Positions 56,101-57,550 of a DNA stretch of 64,000 nt are shown here, piece after piece. Source of the stretch: Owenia fusiformis (taxonomy: Eukaryota > Annelida > Polychaeta > Sabellida > Oweniidae). The stretch spans positions 14,429,754-14,493,753 of the forward strand of contig CAIIXF020000011.1 of assembly GCA_903813345.2 (NCBI GenBank), written 5' to 3'. The notes under the pieces were generated by a model, which worked only from the letters and a program-made list of their open reading frames with translations, was not told the DNA's origin and searched no databases. Within the stretch, counting starts at the first letter, position 1. Each line of letters starts with the position of its first letter. The position numbers were made by a program, and so were the translations under genes.

Positions 56101-56131
56101 CTACACTTTCCCATTGAAGTATGACATTACA
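8031..56131 (-). CDS. Gene 1 overall: large coiled-coil, Ser/Pro-rich protein (partial, family not recognised)
   Basis: Sixteen minus-strand exons were chained by splice signals and phase: 56131-56080, 54982-54918, 46785-46728, 46602-46520, 38191-38090, 37255-37148, 36472-36382, 35524-34654, 34144-32627, 32314-31690, 25773-25729, 22675-22552, 19031-18850, 16254-16208, 10608-10419 and 8171-8031. Every junction keeps frame; the sum is 4302 nt, 1434 codons, with no start or stop in the chain. Residues 1-155 are heptad-like coiled coil; 187-1191 are low-complexity Ser/Asp/His/Pro-rich; 1192-1434 hold short helices and basic phospho-type sites. This suggests a cytoskeletal or junctional scaffold, but that is only inference from composition. 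The central exons are near certain; the tiny ones (16208-16254, 25729-25773) rest on phase agreement. The CAP gene lies inside the 31689-25774 intron on the other strand. Confidence 0.75.
9022..9172 (+). repeat. Family C dispersed repeat
   Basis: GCATTAACATGCAAAATGTC at the left, AAAAGTAGGAGATCATAACA in the middle, and the TTTTGGTGGTGACATAAAA end. Confidence 0.65.
9248..9602 (+). mobile_element. MITE family A copy, left terminus lost
   Basis: Starts at CACTTCTTAAAAGAGAGC, lacking the outer 23-24 bp of the family, and ends in CACGCAGGGTA. GCCATTCTT at 9239-9247 and GCCATTATT at 9603-9611 resemble a 9-bp target duplication with one mismatch, odd for a truncated end. Its CRE-type TGACGTCA and TATA motif are retained on the minus strand. 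Confidence 0.75.
9917..10003 (+). mobile_element. Short internally deleted MITE family A derivative
   Basis: TACCTTTGTATTTGTTTGAC and TTCTTAAAAGATAGCTTCGT form the left end; AAACGAAACTCTGCACTCAAGGTG forms a diverged right end (AAGGTG instead of AGGGTA). Flanks ATATTCAAT and ATATTACAT agree at 7 of 9 positions. Compare the cleaner 78-bp derivative at 59944. Confidence 0.55.
10419..10608 (-). CDS. Gene 1 exon with RRxS-type sites (residues about 1324-1387)
   Basis: Acceptor AAACGCAG| and donor CACAAT|GTAAGT bracket 190 nt, open only when entered in phase 2, as supplied by exon 16208-16254; it leaves in phase 0. The peptide contains STARRLSLAPRPRRSLLSW, with RRLS and PRRS matching basophilic kinase consensus (PKA/CaMK type), then an acidic tail QDQDDDCFDH. 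An internal Met (MNRAQPHTP) could also serve as a start if this were a separate gene, but phase continuity favours an internal exon. Confidence 0.75.
10650..12239. other. AT-rich intron of gene 1
   Basis: No exon or clear element is seen. There is a short (TA)n near 10990 and several loosely repeated AATTCAGCA phrases. Confidence 0.4.
12249..12616 (+). mobile_element. MITE family A, complete copy with 9-bp target duplication
   Basis: TACCCTTTGCATTCGTTCGA at the left and GCACGCAGGGTA at the right, 368 bp, flanked by perfect ACTAGTGCC repeats (12240-12248 and 12617-12625). Same interior as 616-986 in the opposite orientation. It defines both family termini and the 9-bp duplication. Confidence 0.88.
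12698..12895. repeat. Three-copy tandem repeat, about 60 bp
   Basis: AAGTGATAATAYCYTGAATYTCAAC...TAAGGGCAGAATAGGACC is repeated three times with small length differences. It keeps a short minus-strand frame open but lacks coding or splice signals. Confidence 0.7.
12960..15400. other. Intron of gene 1, mostly unique AT-rich DNA
   Basis: A poly-G fragment of family D (ATACAGGTGGGGGG ... GGCTACGGCTTGC) lies at about 13098-13185. A strong minus-strand donor GCG|GTAAGTAAC near 13447 has no open exon behind it. Nothing else supported. Confidence 0.4.
15405..15620 (+). repeat. Family D element (GGCCCGTAGCCAGG, poly-G)
   Basis: GGCCCGTAGCCAGGATTTGC followed by runs of G, GTTCACTTTTTGAAAAATTCC and GGCCAAAATCACTTAAAAGG, ending CCTCTTGGCTACAGGCC. 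The ends GGCCCGTAGCCAGG and CTTGGCTACAGGCC are inverted repeats. Other copies: 15727-15897 (reverse), 30597, 60373 and 61401. Confidence 0.65.
15655..15710 (+). repeat. TTAAAAGAGAGCTTCATCT fragment
   Basis: Shares TTAAAAGAGAGCTTCATCTAC with the left part of MITE family A and with 55083 and 19508. It sits between two inverted family D copies. Confidence 0.45.
15727..15900 (-). repeat. Family D element, inverted partner of 15405-15620
   Basis: Reads CCAAAAAATGTTCAAAATCA ... TCCTTGGCAAATCCTGGCTA, the reverse complement of the 15405 copy with about 80% agreement by eye. The pair could form a large hairpin. Confidence 0.6.
16208..16254 (-). CDS. Gene 1 small exon (residues about 1309-1323)
   Basis: 47 nt between an acceptor ending TATAGACAAG| and donor GATGAG|GTATTA; phase 0 in, phase 2 out, exactly what the neighbours at 18850-19031 and 10419-10608 need. 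The peptide PVGIHFSPAAFEMEM runs into SHLIEMNRAQ of the next exon as one helical segment. The acceptor is not strong (an upstream TATAG is also available), so support comes mainly from frame. Confidence 0.5.
16439..16636. mobile_element. Pogo-like MITE with internal GTGGAACACCT repeats
   Basis: CAGTGAAACGTGT at the left and ACAGGTTTTACTG at the right, flanked by TA. The interior repeats AAGTGGAACACCTCT. Related to the expanded copy at 53104-53806. Confidence 0.75.
17050..17190. repeat. 51-bp tandem repeat, three copies
   Basis: CATTGTATATAAGAACACRA and ACAAGAAGTTATTGAAGATG form a unit of about 51 bp repeated three times, the last with a short ACATGTAG insertion. Confidence 0.8.
17785..17910 (+). 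repeat. Partial old MITE family A copy
   Basis: CTCACTGATTGGTTG, TTGATTTATGACC and GTGGGGGTGGGATGGTCCAAC correspond to the right half of the family. No termini. Confidence 0.45.
18286..18835 (+). repeat. Two family C repeats, the second split
   Basis: A first copy (about 18286-18420) runs from TATTAACTTGCAAAATGTCA to AAAAAGTTGGAGACTATAAG. A second starts AAGGCATTAACATG at about 18559 and resumes at 18715-18835 with ACGGAGACCATAACAATG and the TTTTTGGTGGTGACATAAT end, after roughly 130 bp of other sequence. The end lies only about 15 bp from the donor of exon 18850-19031. Confidence 0.6.
18850..19031 (-). CDS. Gene 1 exon (residues about 1248-1308)
   Basis: Acceptor GTATATTTCCAG| and donor GGAAGAG|GTAAGTGAC bracket 182 nt, phase 1 in, phase 0 out, 61 codons. 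The peptide starts ELTYGPSVIKSIPEEDTS and contains KPLGKITRHASFPLASQ, where RHAS is another RxxS-type site. Splice signals and frame are strong. Confidence 0.85.
19495..20345 (+). repeat. Family E repeat with about 3.5 tandem units of roughly 180 bp
   Basis: Starts with TTCAAAAGAAAGCTTCATCT, then a family B fragment (19544-19665). Next come tandem units, each with TGGCATTCATTTCATAATGA, ACTCTCAAAAAGGCCATG, GGTGATTCAGATYTTATAAG, a poly-G run and GTCACATCTGACACCCAC. It ends TATTATTCAGACCCTTATGC. The copy at 55078-55530 has the same order with fewer units. Confidence 0.7.
20735..22167. mobile_element. Fold-back element with 6-bp target duplication
   Basis: CAGGGCTGTCAACTTGGG at the left, GTTGACAGGCCTG at the right; the hexamer CAGCTA flanks both sides (20729-20734 and 22168-22173). 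Most of the interior is a near-perfect inverted repeat (arms 21015-21456 and 21619-22064) around a loop of about 160 bp. A frame in the left arm (21011-21490) is mirrored in the right arm; I regard it as a by-product of the palindrome, not a gene. Confidence 0.75.
22178..22282. repeat. Short hairpin
   Basis: GATTAACCTACTATTTTAT near 22183 is complementary to ATAAAATAGTAGGTTAAT near 22261. It lies just outside the fold-back and inside the outer pogo-like element. Confidence 0.7.
22552..22675 (-). CDS. Gene 1 exon (residues about 1207-1247)
   Basis: Acceptor TCTATTATTCCAG| and donor CATCACCAG|GTATGATTG bracket 124 nt, phase 0 in, phase 1 out. The peptide starts TGTVLELISEDPIEPTQ and includes SQSRLPKLHELPDRTVSS. 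With the preceding small exon it would form one helix-rich segment (LLIKSLRDDE-TGTVLELISE). Confidence 0.8.
22736..22862 (+). repeat. Family C dispersed repeat
   Basis: AAGGCATCAACATGCAAAAT to AAAAAGTTGGAGATCATAAC and GTGGTACCACTTGTCATAAA. About 60 bp upstream of the acceptor of exon 22552-22675. Confidence 0.65.
23505..23765. repeat. Minisatellite, about 33 bp unit
   Basis: GATTGCACCCAATTGAGAAT followed by TTGGAACTG is repeated about eight times with substitutions. The period keeps minus-strand frames open; not judged coding. Confidence 0.85.
23770..24880. other. Intron of gene 1, AT-rich
   Basis: A minus-strand frame at about 23940-24047 begins MESNDDDAGECCYSDDDGDE, an acidic peptide. It has no clear acceptor and is not needed for frame continuity, so it is not called as an exon. 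Other content: TATGTCAGTTTA triplication near 24538-24580 and several ACATGTACATG runs. Confidence 0.4.
24888..25194 (+). mobile_element. MITE family F (CAGGGGCGGATCTGG termini)
   Basis: CAGGGGCGGATCTGGGAACC at the left and CCCCCTAATCCGCCAGTG at the right are imperfect inverted termini. TTTTAT flanks both ends. The interior is runs of GGCCCA and poly-G. A second copy in inverted orientation lies at 27669-27965. Confidence 0.7.
25200..25728. other. Intron of gene 1
   Basis: AT-rich sequence with no recognised element. Confidence 0.4.
25729..25773 (-). CDS. Gene 1 small exon (residues about 1192-1206)
   Basis: The donor GATGAA|GTAAGTGATG is strong. Upstream is a T-run followed by AG at 25779 and a second AG at 25774 (TTTTTTTAGCTGAG|GCT). 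Only the second AG gives phase 0, which both neighbours require, yielding ADAWVLLIKSLRDDE. If the first AG were used, the exon would need a further unseen exon upstream. Confidence 0.6.
26250..27660. other. Intron of gene 1, AT-rich
   Basis: A short palindromic AT stretch (TTTATTAATTAAAATTATTAA) lies near 26266, and two direct copies of TTTTTGGTTTTATGGCTT-like sequence near 27570 and 27635. No exons seen. Confidence 0.4.
27669..27965 (-). mobile_element. MITE family F, inverted copy
   Basis: CACTGGCGGAGCTGGGGGCC to CCCAGATCCACCCCTG. CAGTA flanks the element on both sides, a 5-bp duplication. Opposite orientation to 24888-25194, so the two could pair over about 2.5 kb. Confidence 0.7.
28475..28481 (+). 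promoter_or_regulatory. Probable TATA box of the CAP gene
   Basis: TATAAAA lies 62 bp upstream of the CAP start codon. A transcription start about 30 bp downstream would leave a 5' leader of roughly 35 nt. No other initiator element is evident. Confidence 0.45.
28543..28587 (+). CDS. CAP gene exon 1 (signal peptide)
   Basis: ATG in the context GGAGGATGTC; 15 codons; donor GGACTG|GTAAGT; phase 0. Chosen because the peptide plus exon 2 makes a textbook hydrophobic signal sequence. No upstream in-frame ATG is seen before the TATA box. Confidence 0.85.
28543..31365 (+). CDS. Secreted CAP/SCP-superfamily protein, GAPR-1 (GLIPR2)-like, complete, five exons
   Basis: Exons 28543-28587, 29010-29031, 29535-29739, 30515-30575 and 31213-31365 join in frame to 162 codons (161 residues plus TAA). 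Residues 1-22 are a signal peptide (MSNIKSLCVIVLLGL then LVQDVIT), so the product is probably secreted, unlike lipid-anchored cytosolic GAPR-1. The CAP domain fills residues 29-160: HNKYRAKHGAPPLEWD near the start, GENIA, WYDEVKDYG, the signature TGHFTQVVWKSS, and CNYSPPGNYQGEY at the end. His66, Glu73, Glu94 and His108 match the conserved cavity of the family. Mature cysteines 29, 84, 122 and 143 could form two disulfides. There is no C-terminal Cys-rich extension, so it is a minimal single-domain CAP protein. Splice sites are canonical and phases agree. CAP proteins act in sterol/lipid binding, defence or reproduction; the role here cannot be told. Confidence 0.95.
29010..29031 (+). CDS. CAP gene exon 2 (22 nt)
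   Basis: Acceptor TTTATTTTCAG|, donor ATAACTG|GTGAGT; phase 0 to 1; encodes LVQDVIT plus the first base of a Gly codon. A very small exon completing the signal peptide. Confidence 0.8.
29281..29472. repeat. Degenerate pogo-like MITE in CAP intron 2
   Basis: GGTAAAACCTGTCTAATTC at the left, CAGTTTTTACTG at the right, with the family's internal phrases. Ends just before exon 3. Confidence 0.6.
29535..29739 (+). CDS. CAP gene exon 3
   Basis: Acceptor CTGATTAG|, donor AAATGTG|GTAAGA; phase 1 in, 2 out. Encodes the first half of the CAP domain, including His66 and Glu73. The ATG at 29537 in another phase relation is internal and not used. Confidence 0.95.
29880..30471. mobile_element. Pogo-like element in CAP intron 3, with nested insertion
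   Basis: CAGTAACACCTGTGTAAATG at the left and ACAGGTTGTACTG at the right, TA on both sides. A second element (about 30174-30441, GCGTAGCCAGGGGGTGCG to CTGGCTAAGCCCCTG) is inserted in its interior. Confidence 0.65.
30515..30575 (+). CDS. CAP gene exon 4
   Basis: Acceptor CATGTACAG|, donor ACACAA|GTATGT; phase 2 in, 0 out. Encodes WYDEVKDYG and TGHFTQ with Glu94 and His108. The ACAG|GTATG acceptor could be mistaken for a donor, but only this reading keeps the domain in frame. Confidence 0.95.
30597..30772 (+). repeat. Family D poly-G element in CAP intron 4
   Basis: CAGGCTTGCAGGATTTGCCA through a long poly-C run to CTTGGCTACGGGCCCG; same inner phrases as the copy at 15405. Confidence 0.6.
30840..31130. 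repeat. Dispersed repeat in CAP intron 4
   Basis: TTTTCTGAATATTCAAGTGA and GACGAATCAGCATTCCAAAG are matched by TTTTTTGAATATCCAAGTGA at about 60204 and, reversed, near 150-180. Class unknown. Confidence 0.5.
31213..31365 (+). CDS. CAP gene exon 5 with stop
   Basis: Acceptor GAATTCCAG|, phase 0, 50 codons plus TAA (31363-31365). Encodes VVWKSSTKVGCSVGKPGG and the CAP2 motif CNYSPPGNYQGEY, ending KNVQA. Confidence 0.95.
   Translation, partial: VVWKSSTKVGCSVGKPGGISFSNGMKGQMLACNYSPPGNYQGEYEKNVQA
31460..31465 (+). terminator. Polyadenylation signal of the CAP gene
   Basis: AATAAA 95 bp after the stop codon, the first such hexamer downstream. Confidence 0.6.
31690..32314 (-). CDS. Gene 1 exon with 26-residue Ser/Pro tandem repeat (residues about 983-1191)
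   Basis: Acceptor TTTGTTTCTTTTTCAG| is excellent; the donor is AATGAG|GTAATA. 625 nt, phase 2 in, 0 out. A 78-bp unit (26 codons, core SSNIKPSLHSPITKP then SESPSTKA) recurs about three times between roughly 31946 and 32200, rich in SP and TP dipeptides, suggesting proline-directed phosphorylation. The repeats end before a more complex segment with TLVRVTLNYDQGMDNSLKLN. The next exon is about 5.9 kb away, beyond the antisense CAP gene. Confidence 0.9.
32315..32626. other. Intron of gene 1
   Basis: 312 bp, no repeat or coding content recognised. Confidence 0.6.
32627..34144 (-). CDS. Gene 1 largest exon, with PPDY motifs (residues about 477-982)
   Basis: Acceptor AATTATTTAG|, donor ATCTGG|GTAATG; 1518 nt, phase 2 in, 2 out. 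The frame reaches TAA right at the donor, so a retained intron would end the protein here. It is hydrophilic, rich in Asp, His, Asn and Thr, with no globular domain recognised. Two related motifs, HGPPDYETTIRIRKLR (around 32925-32967) and FGPPDYDQTMERRDLL (around 32640-32690), and a degenerate VDYETAIGISGLNR (around 33385-33425) form a spaced repeat. PPDY fits the PPxY pattern bound by WW domains (Nedd4, YAP type). Likely a disordered scaffold region. Confidence 0.9.
34145..34653. other. Intron of gene 1 with a family B fragment
   Basis: CAGTGATCTCCCCAG at 34239 begins a partial family B MITE of about 110 bp. The rest is AT-rich. Confidence 0.55.
34654..35524 (-). CDS. Gene 1 exon, Ser/Asp-rich with a basic patch (residues about 187-476)
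   Basis: Acceptor TTTTTTGTTTTCAG| and donor GAGACAAG|GTAAAA; 871 nt, phase 1 in, 2 out. Starts EALNLDFVDPIQSLGKE. A Lys/Arg-rich block (RSKDKSRRSHKRKLQRAR, about 35140-35215) could be a nuclear localisation or membrane/microtubule contact. The rest is Ser, Asp and His rich with DSSHKSH-like phrases. Confidence 0.92.
35525..36381. other. Intron of gene 1 with a family C repeat
   Basis: A family C copy lies at about 36175-36305 (GACATTAACATGCAAAATGT to AAAAAGTTGTGGTGGTAACA). The remainder is unannotated AT-rich DNA. Confidence 0.55.
36382..36472 (-). CDS. Gene 1 exon (residues about 157-186)
   Basis: Acceptor TTCTTGTGTTTGTAG|, donor CTTGTAG|GTGAGC; 91 nt, phase 0 in, 1 out. Peptide KSRGVFILPGLKTGTPIRR then TSNSSPGSPLV: the transition from coiled coil to Ser-rich region. 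Confidence 0.88.
36548..36668 (+). repeat. Family C dispersed repeat
   Basis: AAGGCATTAAAATGCAAAAT to ACAAAAAGTTGGAAACTATA and GGAGGTGACAG. Lies about 75 bp upstream of the acceptor of exon 36382-36472. Confidence 0.65.
37148..37255 (-). CDS. Gene 1 coiled-coil exon (residues about 121-156)
   Basis: Acceptor TTTGATTTCAG|, donor TCTCTG|GTAAGT; 108 nt, phase 0 to 0. Peptide SPPLGQSTESLKEQ followed by VTRDIKVLQSHLAQSKATLR, a heptad-compatible helix. Confidence 0.9.
37256..38089. other. Intron of gene 1
   Basis: AT-rich; a lone CAGGTTTCACTGTA near 37510 resembles one end of a pogo-like MITE. Nothing else supported. Confidence 0.4.
38090..38191 (-). CDS. Gene 1 coiled-coil exon (residues about 87-120)
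   Basis: Acceptor AATATATTTTAG|, donor TCACAG|GTAAGA; 102 nt, phase 0 to 0. Peptide begins DTLLAEKYEHQLELKEIWRL and ends ELEYLSDSQ. Entry in phase 0 is what all intact exons of the 41.2-46.6 kb cluster deliver. Confidence 0.9.
38192..40016. other. Intron of gene 1 with a family B fragment
   Basis: About 39583-39740 is a diverged family B piece (GTGATCTCCCCAGGATATTT). The rest is AT-rich without recognisable coding sequence. Confidence 0.45.
40017..41195. repeat. 60-bp satellite G, block 1
   Basis: Unit about 60 bp: AATGTCAGAAATGCCAGGCA, CACAACCTTAAAAATGAATG, TGCAGAAAAGGCTGTAACAA. Around 19 units with 18-20 bp insertions of extra AATGTCAGA. The period is a multiple of three, so frames stay open on both strands (NVRNARHTTLK-like and AFLTFIV-like); neither is judged a gene. 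Confidence 0.92.
41220..41305 (-). CDS. Alternative coiled-coil exon copy a (open)
   Basis: Acceptor CCTCCTTATTGTAG|, donor TTAGAG|GTAAGT; 86 nt, phase 1 in, 0 out. Peptide (D)LNVESQTLELINSKE followed by VIAQEKKKAEHLE, whose last 16 residues equal those of exon 46520-46602. It is the copy nearest the common downstream exon and has a consensus donor. Confidence 0.55.
41342..41427 (-). pseudogene. Exon copy with stop codon
   Basis: Same 86-nt layout, but CAG has become TAG at the sixth codon (GAAAGGTAGACA). Splice sites persist. Use would truncate the protein. Confidence 0.6.
41582..41667 (-). pseudogene. Exon copy with stop codon
   Basis: Codon four has become TAA (AATGTGTAAAGTG). Otherwise like copy b. 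Confidence 0.6.
41822..41907 (-). CDS. Alternative coiled-coil exon copy b (open)
   Basis: 86 nt, acceptor TTATTGTAG|, donor TTAGAG|GTATGC, phase 1 to 0. Peptide (D)LNVESETLQLIKSKE then VIAQEKKKAERLE: substitutions Q/E, E/Q and H/R relative to copy a. Confidence 0.5.
42062..42144 (-). pseudogene. Exon copy with stop codon
   Basis: GAAAGTTAGACA places TAG at codon six. It is also one codon shorter in the Lys run. Confidence 0.55.
42181..42266 (-). CDS. Alternative coiled-coil exon copy c (open)
   Basis: Acceptor TCTTTATTGTAG|, donor AAAGAT|GTATGT; 86 nt, phase 1 to 0. Peptide (D)LNVESQTLESLKSKE then VIAQEKKKAEHKD; the end differs (HKD for HLE). Confidence 0.5.
42363..43160. repeat. 60-bp satellite G, block 2
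   Basis: Same unit as 40017-41195, about 13 copies, with GAGGCTGTAACAATAAATGT variants. Confidence 0.9.
43163..44030. mobile_element. Element with 150-bp tandem core inserted in the satellite
   Basis: Foreign to the surrounding array. Near its ends are GATCACACCATC (about 43180) and GATGGTGTGATA (about 44018), inverted to each other. The core is about 4.5 units of roughly 150 bp (AAAACAAGATGGCCGCCCAA, CAGCTCTAGTACTTGATAT, AAATTTGAAGGAAATCCGAT, GCGATGACAAGATTTTTCGA). Next come CGATCACGACCA repeats at 43955-43995. No protein is recognised. Confidence 0.7.
44031..44370. repeat. 60-bp satellite G, block 3
   Basis: Continuation of the satellite after the insertion, about five units. Confidence 0.88.
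44390..44475 (-). CDS. Alternative coiled-coil exon copy d (open)
   Basis: Acceptor TTATAGTAG|, donor TTAGGG|GTAAGT; 86 nt, phase 1 to 0. Peptide (D)LNVESQTLELIKSKE then VIAQGKKKARYLG; the Gly and Arg changes are the least coiled-coil-like in the set. Confidence 0.45.
44512..44591 (-). CDS. Alternative coiled-coil exon copy e (open, two codons shorter)
   Basis: Acceptor TTTATTGAAG|, donor TTAGAG|GTATGT; 80 nt, phase 1 to 0. Peptide (D)LNVESQTFELKLKE then VITQEKKAECLE. Both indels are whole codons, so the frame is preserved. Confidence 0.45.
44690..44995. repeat. 60-bp satellite G, block 4
   Basis: About five units, entered through the same junction as block 2. Confidence 0.88.
45157..45239 (-). 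CDS. Alternative coiled-coil exon copy f (open, one codon shorter)
   Basis: Acceptor TCTTTATTGTAG|, donor TTAGAG|GTATGT; 83 nt, phase 1 to 0. Peptide (D)LNAESQTFELIKTKE then VITQEKKAECLE. Confidence 0.5.
46437..46483 (-). CDS. Short alternative exon copy (splice-competent, 47 nt)
   Basis: Acceptor TTATTGTAG| and donor GAAGAG|GTAAGG; phase 1 to 0; peptide (D)LNVESQTFELIKTEE, lacking the second half of the long copies. Nearest array copy to the unique exon at 46520. Confidence 0.35.
46520..46602 (-). CDS. Gene 1 coiled-coil exon, unique member of the cluster (residues about 59-86)
   Basis: Acceptor GTTATATTCCAG|, donor TTAGAG|GTATGT; 83 nt, phase 1 in, 0 out. Peptide (G)DMSDVQEELIKSKE then VIAQEKKKAEHLE. 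Its second half equals that of the array copies; its first half is different. Probably the ancestral or constitutive choice. Confidence 0.85.
46728..46785 (-). CDS. Gene 1 exon preceding the cluster (residues about 40-58)
   Basis: Acceptor TTTCAACTTCAG|, donor GTAAAAG|GTAATT; 58 nt, phase 0 in, 1 out. Peptide TVYACRTNTKLTEQCTKVK then a split Gly (or Asp, if joined to an array copy). The phase-1 exit is what every cluster exon needs. Confidence 0.75.
46786..47265. other. Intron of gene 1
   Basis: No element or exon recognised. The reading frame of exon 46728 stays open upstream to 46881 (MAFHNVFSRLNSLRIDV), probably by chance. Confidence 0.4.
47266..48420. repeat. 22-bp minisatellite
   Basis: About 50 units of GTTCAACCTAATGAACAGAG plus GA, with ATT/AAT, GGA/GAA and AAAGGGG variants in patchy order. 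Both edges carry AGAGATRATCATATAACCAT-type sequence. The unit contains the near-palindrome GTTCAACCTAATGAAC, so single strands could form serial hairpins. Confidence 0.93.
48421..49745. other. Intron of gene 1 with one pogo-like MITE
   Basis: 48787-49084 starts CAGTGAAACCTGTTTAATCC and ends TAGGGTTTACTG, with TGTTCACATTTCTAGG inside: a pogo-like copy. The rest is AT-rich. Confidence 0.55.
49750..50065. repeat. Degenerate 22-bp repeat
   Basis: CCTATTACAACCCTTGACAT recurs about thirteen times with many substitutions, an old minisatellite. Confidence 0.75.
50225..50355. repeat. 68-bp satellite H, left part
   Basis: Two units of CACCACTGGAAATAAGGGAG, TTCTAGCCAAATATATGAAT, CAAATACCAGCACCAAATCC, TGAAACAAG, separated from the main block by an insertion. 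Confidence 0.88.
50352..50786. mobile_element. Element with (GGAC)n core inserted in satellite H
   Basis: CTCCACGGAGTAGCAAATCC at the left and TTCGTTCGGTGGGATAA at the right. The interior has AAAATGGCGGCCATTTTGAA, AAATTTGAATCAAATCCGTG and a GGAC run (about 50712-50744). The left end matches 57586 (CCCCACGGAGTAGCAAATCC), a second copy with a (GGAC)n core. GGTGGGAT at the right complements ATCCCACC near the left (about 50389). Confidence 0.65.
50786..51725. repeat. 68-bp satellite H, main block
   Basis: About 14 units continuing the 50225 array, high mutual similarity, ending in ATATATAAATCAAATACCAG then CACCAAATCC. Confidence 0.92.
51983..52147. mobile_element. Pogo-like MITE
   Basis: CAGTAAAACCTGTATATATG at the left after TA; AGACAGGTTTTTACTA at the right. 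Confidence 0.7.
52236..52390 (+). repeat. Family C dispersed repeat
   Basis: GGCATTAACATGCAACATGT to CACAAAAAAGTGGAGCC and CTTGTGGCGGTGACATAAAA. Confidence 0.65.
52650..52890. repeat. Diverged duplicate of 58940-59185
   Basis: Both contain TGGGRAAATGTCAT, AATTTTGACAAAAT or ATTTTAACAAAAT, ATGTATTCTA, a (T/A)ATCCACA phrase, and AATA(T/C)TACCTA followed by a C/ATT-rich tail. Same orientation, about 6.3 kb apart. Confidence 0.45.
53104..53806. mobile_element. Pogo-like MITE with expanded internal tandem repeat
   Basis: CAGTGAAACCTGTATAGTG at the left and GGACAGATATTACTG at the right. The interior is about seven units of roughly 75-115 bp (TTTTTAGAGTACCAAGAACA, ACTGCCTAAATGTTTAATGA, ACCTCTATAAGTGGAACACC). 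Compare the unexpanded copy at 16439. Confidence 0.78.
53820..54470. other. Intron of gene 1
   Basis: AT-rich. A short pogo-like phrase (TGTGAACATTTCTAAGATTA) occurs near 53850. No exon seen. Confidence 0.4.
54480..54781. repeat. Fragment of the fold-back family (GACAGGCCTGCA terminus)
   Basis: GTATTTGTCACGCATTTGCT, AAACACCGAAAAAAACGCA and TAGGTGTTCCCAGG then TTGACAGGCCTGCA resemble the outer segments of 20735-22167 without the long palindrome. Confidence 0.5.
54918..54982 (-). CDS. Gene 1 coiled-coil exon (residues about 18-39)
   Basis: Acceptor CAGCTTTGTGTAG|, donor AATAGAG|GTATTG; 65 nt, phase 1 in, 0 out. Peptide RINIQSDLEDVVERIALLL then IE, heptad-like. It links exon 56080-56131 (phase 1 exit) to 46728-46785 (phase 0 entry). 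A second acceptor at 54966 would start at SDLED in phase 0. Confidence 0.55.
55078..55530 (+). repeat. Family E repeat, shorter copy
   Basis: ATTAAAAGAGAGCTTCATCT at the start, then about 1.7 units of TTTATTTCACAATGAAACTC, GGCACTGACAGCTACTTTTG and TCTGACACCCACAGAAC, ending CTTATTCAGAGCCTTAC. Same order as 19495-20345. Confidence 0.65.
55807..56012. mobile_element. MITE family B, near full length
   Basis: CAGTGATCTACCAAGAATTT at the left, GTTGAGGAGATCACTG at the right, 206 bp. CAGTA precedes and follows it, a 5-bp target duplication. Confidence 0.78.
56080..56131 (-). CDS. Gene 1 exon, first of the chained set (residues 1-17)
   Basis: Acceptor ACTTGATTGACAG|, donor GAACTAG|GTAAGTAAG (strong); 52 nt, phase 0 in, 1 out. 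Peptide CNVILQWESVALSTLEL. The frame is the only one open across the interval. Confidence 0.5.
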
Positions 56132-56309
56132 CTGTCAATCAAGTAATCCTTAATAATTTTATATCCCTAAATTGTGATTCTGATCCATAAATATTTCTAG
56201 CCTTGTTCGCTGAAAAATTCCAATTTTCATATTCCAACCAAAAGCACACATATATGGAACATGATCCATTGATGCATATTAAGATTTAGGATGATAGCAT
56301 TTGATCATT

Positions 56310-56900
56310 TTTCTGTATAGTCTATTAGTCTAATCATAGTCTAACCATAGTCTAATTTGGTTTTCATAGTCTTACCCCAGTCTGGTCTGATATCTCTATA
56401 GTGATTACTTTTTAAGTTTGAAAGACTCACAATTTTACTGCTTCAGACTGTCGTCAAGCTAATAGTCTAATCTAATTTTGGTCTGATGTGTGATCTTGTC
56501 AACTGTAAACTCGTCTAATTTGATTCCAACAGTCTAATTTGATGTCAATAATTCAATCTGAGTTCATCTTATCTGATTCGGACAGGCATTGCCCCTGGTC
56601 TAATCTAATATATGGTATATACATAGTCTAAACTCAGTCTAATTTGAATCCAATAGTCTAATTTGGCTTCCAGAGTTAAACCTGAGTTTATCTTATCTGA
56701 TTCGAACAGGCGCTGCCCGTGGTCTAATATAATATCTGGTACATATAGTCTAAACTCAGTCTAATTTGATTCCAATAGTCTAATTTGATTCCAATAGTCT
56801 AATTTGGTTTCCAGAGTCCATCAGTTTTTCAGACTTACAAAAGTCTAGTGTCACTCTCAACTTATAAACCTTGTCTAAGTGTAGCCTTACCTATACCAAC
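56310..56900. repeat. Degenerate GTCTAAT-rich tandem repeat
   Basis: AGTCTAATTTGATTCCAATA is the common word. A unit of about 120 bp with CTTATCTGATTCGRACAGGC and GTGGTCTAATMTAATAT appears twice (about 56565 and 56690). Confidence 0.7.
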
Positions 56901-57550
56901 AGTCTGATTTGGTTGCCTATATATTCCCTCAAATATTAATACCATAACTGTGGTAACACATCCAATTCCATTAGTAGATTTGTTGTAGTGTTCAATGTCA
57001 CACAACATACTCTGGAGTACATAACATATATATGAAATCTCTATGATTTATCCAAATGTAGTAGGGAATAATGAGTTATCTCTCTTACCAAATATATTTA
57101 AAGGCAGAATCAGATCACAATCAGATGACAACTAGTAATAACAATTTTTTTACTATTTTAGGCTCATATCATTCCTTGTAATGTCTATTTTCCCAAAAAC
57201 TTCTAGTATATACTTTATTTGAGAAAATCTAAATATTTTTACAATAATGCTATCATGGTTGCAACCATTCTTATTATTAGGGAGAATTTAAACATTTTCC
57301 CCCCATTTTTGCACTTTGAATCCTTAATAACTTCACCAATTGATAATATATCATGGACGTTTTGGGAGATATTACATTTTAGATTGTAAGGAATAAATAG
57401 ATTGGTAGGTCAAATGTACATGTTGCTTGTATTTTTGTCACTCTTTATGGATCTGATTCTGCCTTGAAGTAAAATGCCATTTAGAAACAACTACAATTAT
57501 TTTCAATTCTATTAAATCTATGAATACACAATTACAGTATACTGTGTAAT
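56900..57550. other. Intron of gene 1
   Basis: AT-rich, no recognised element. Confidence 0.4.
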
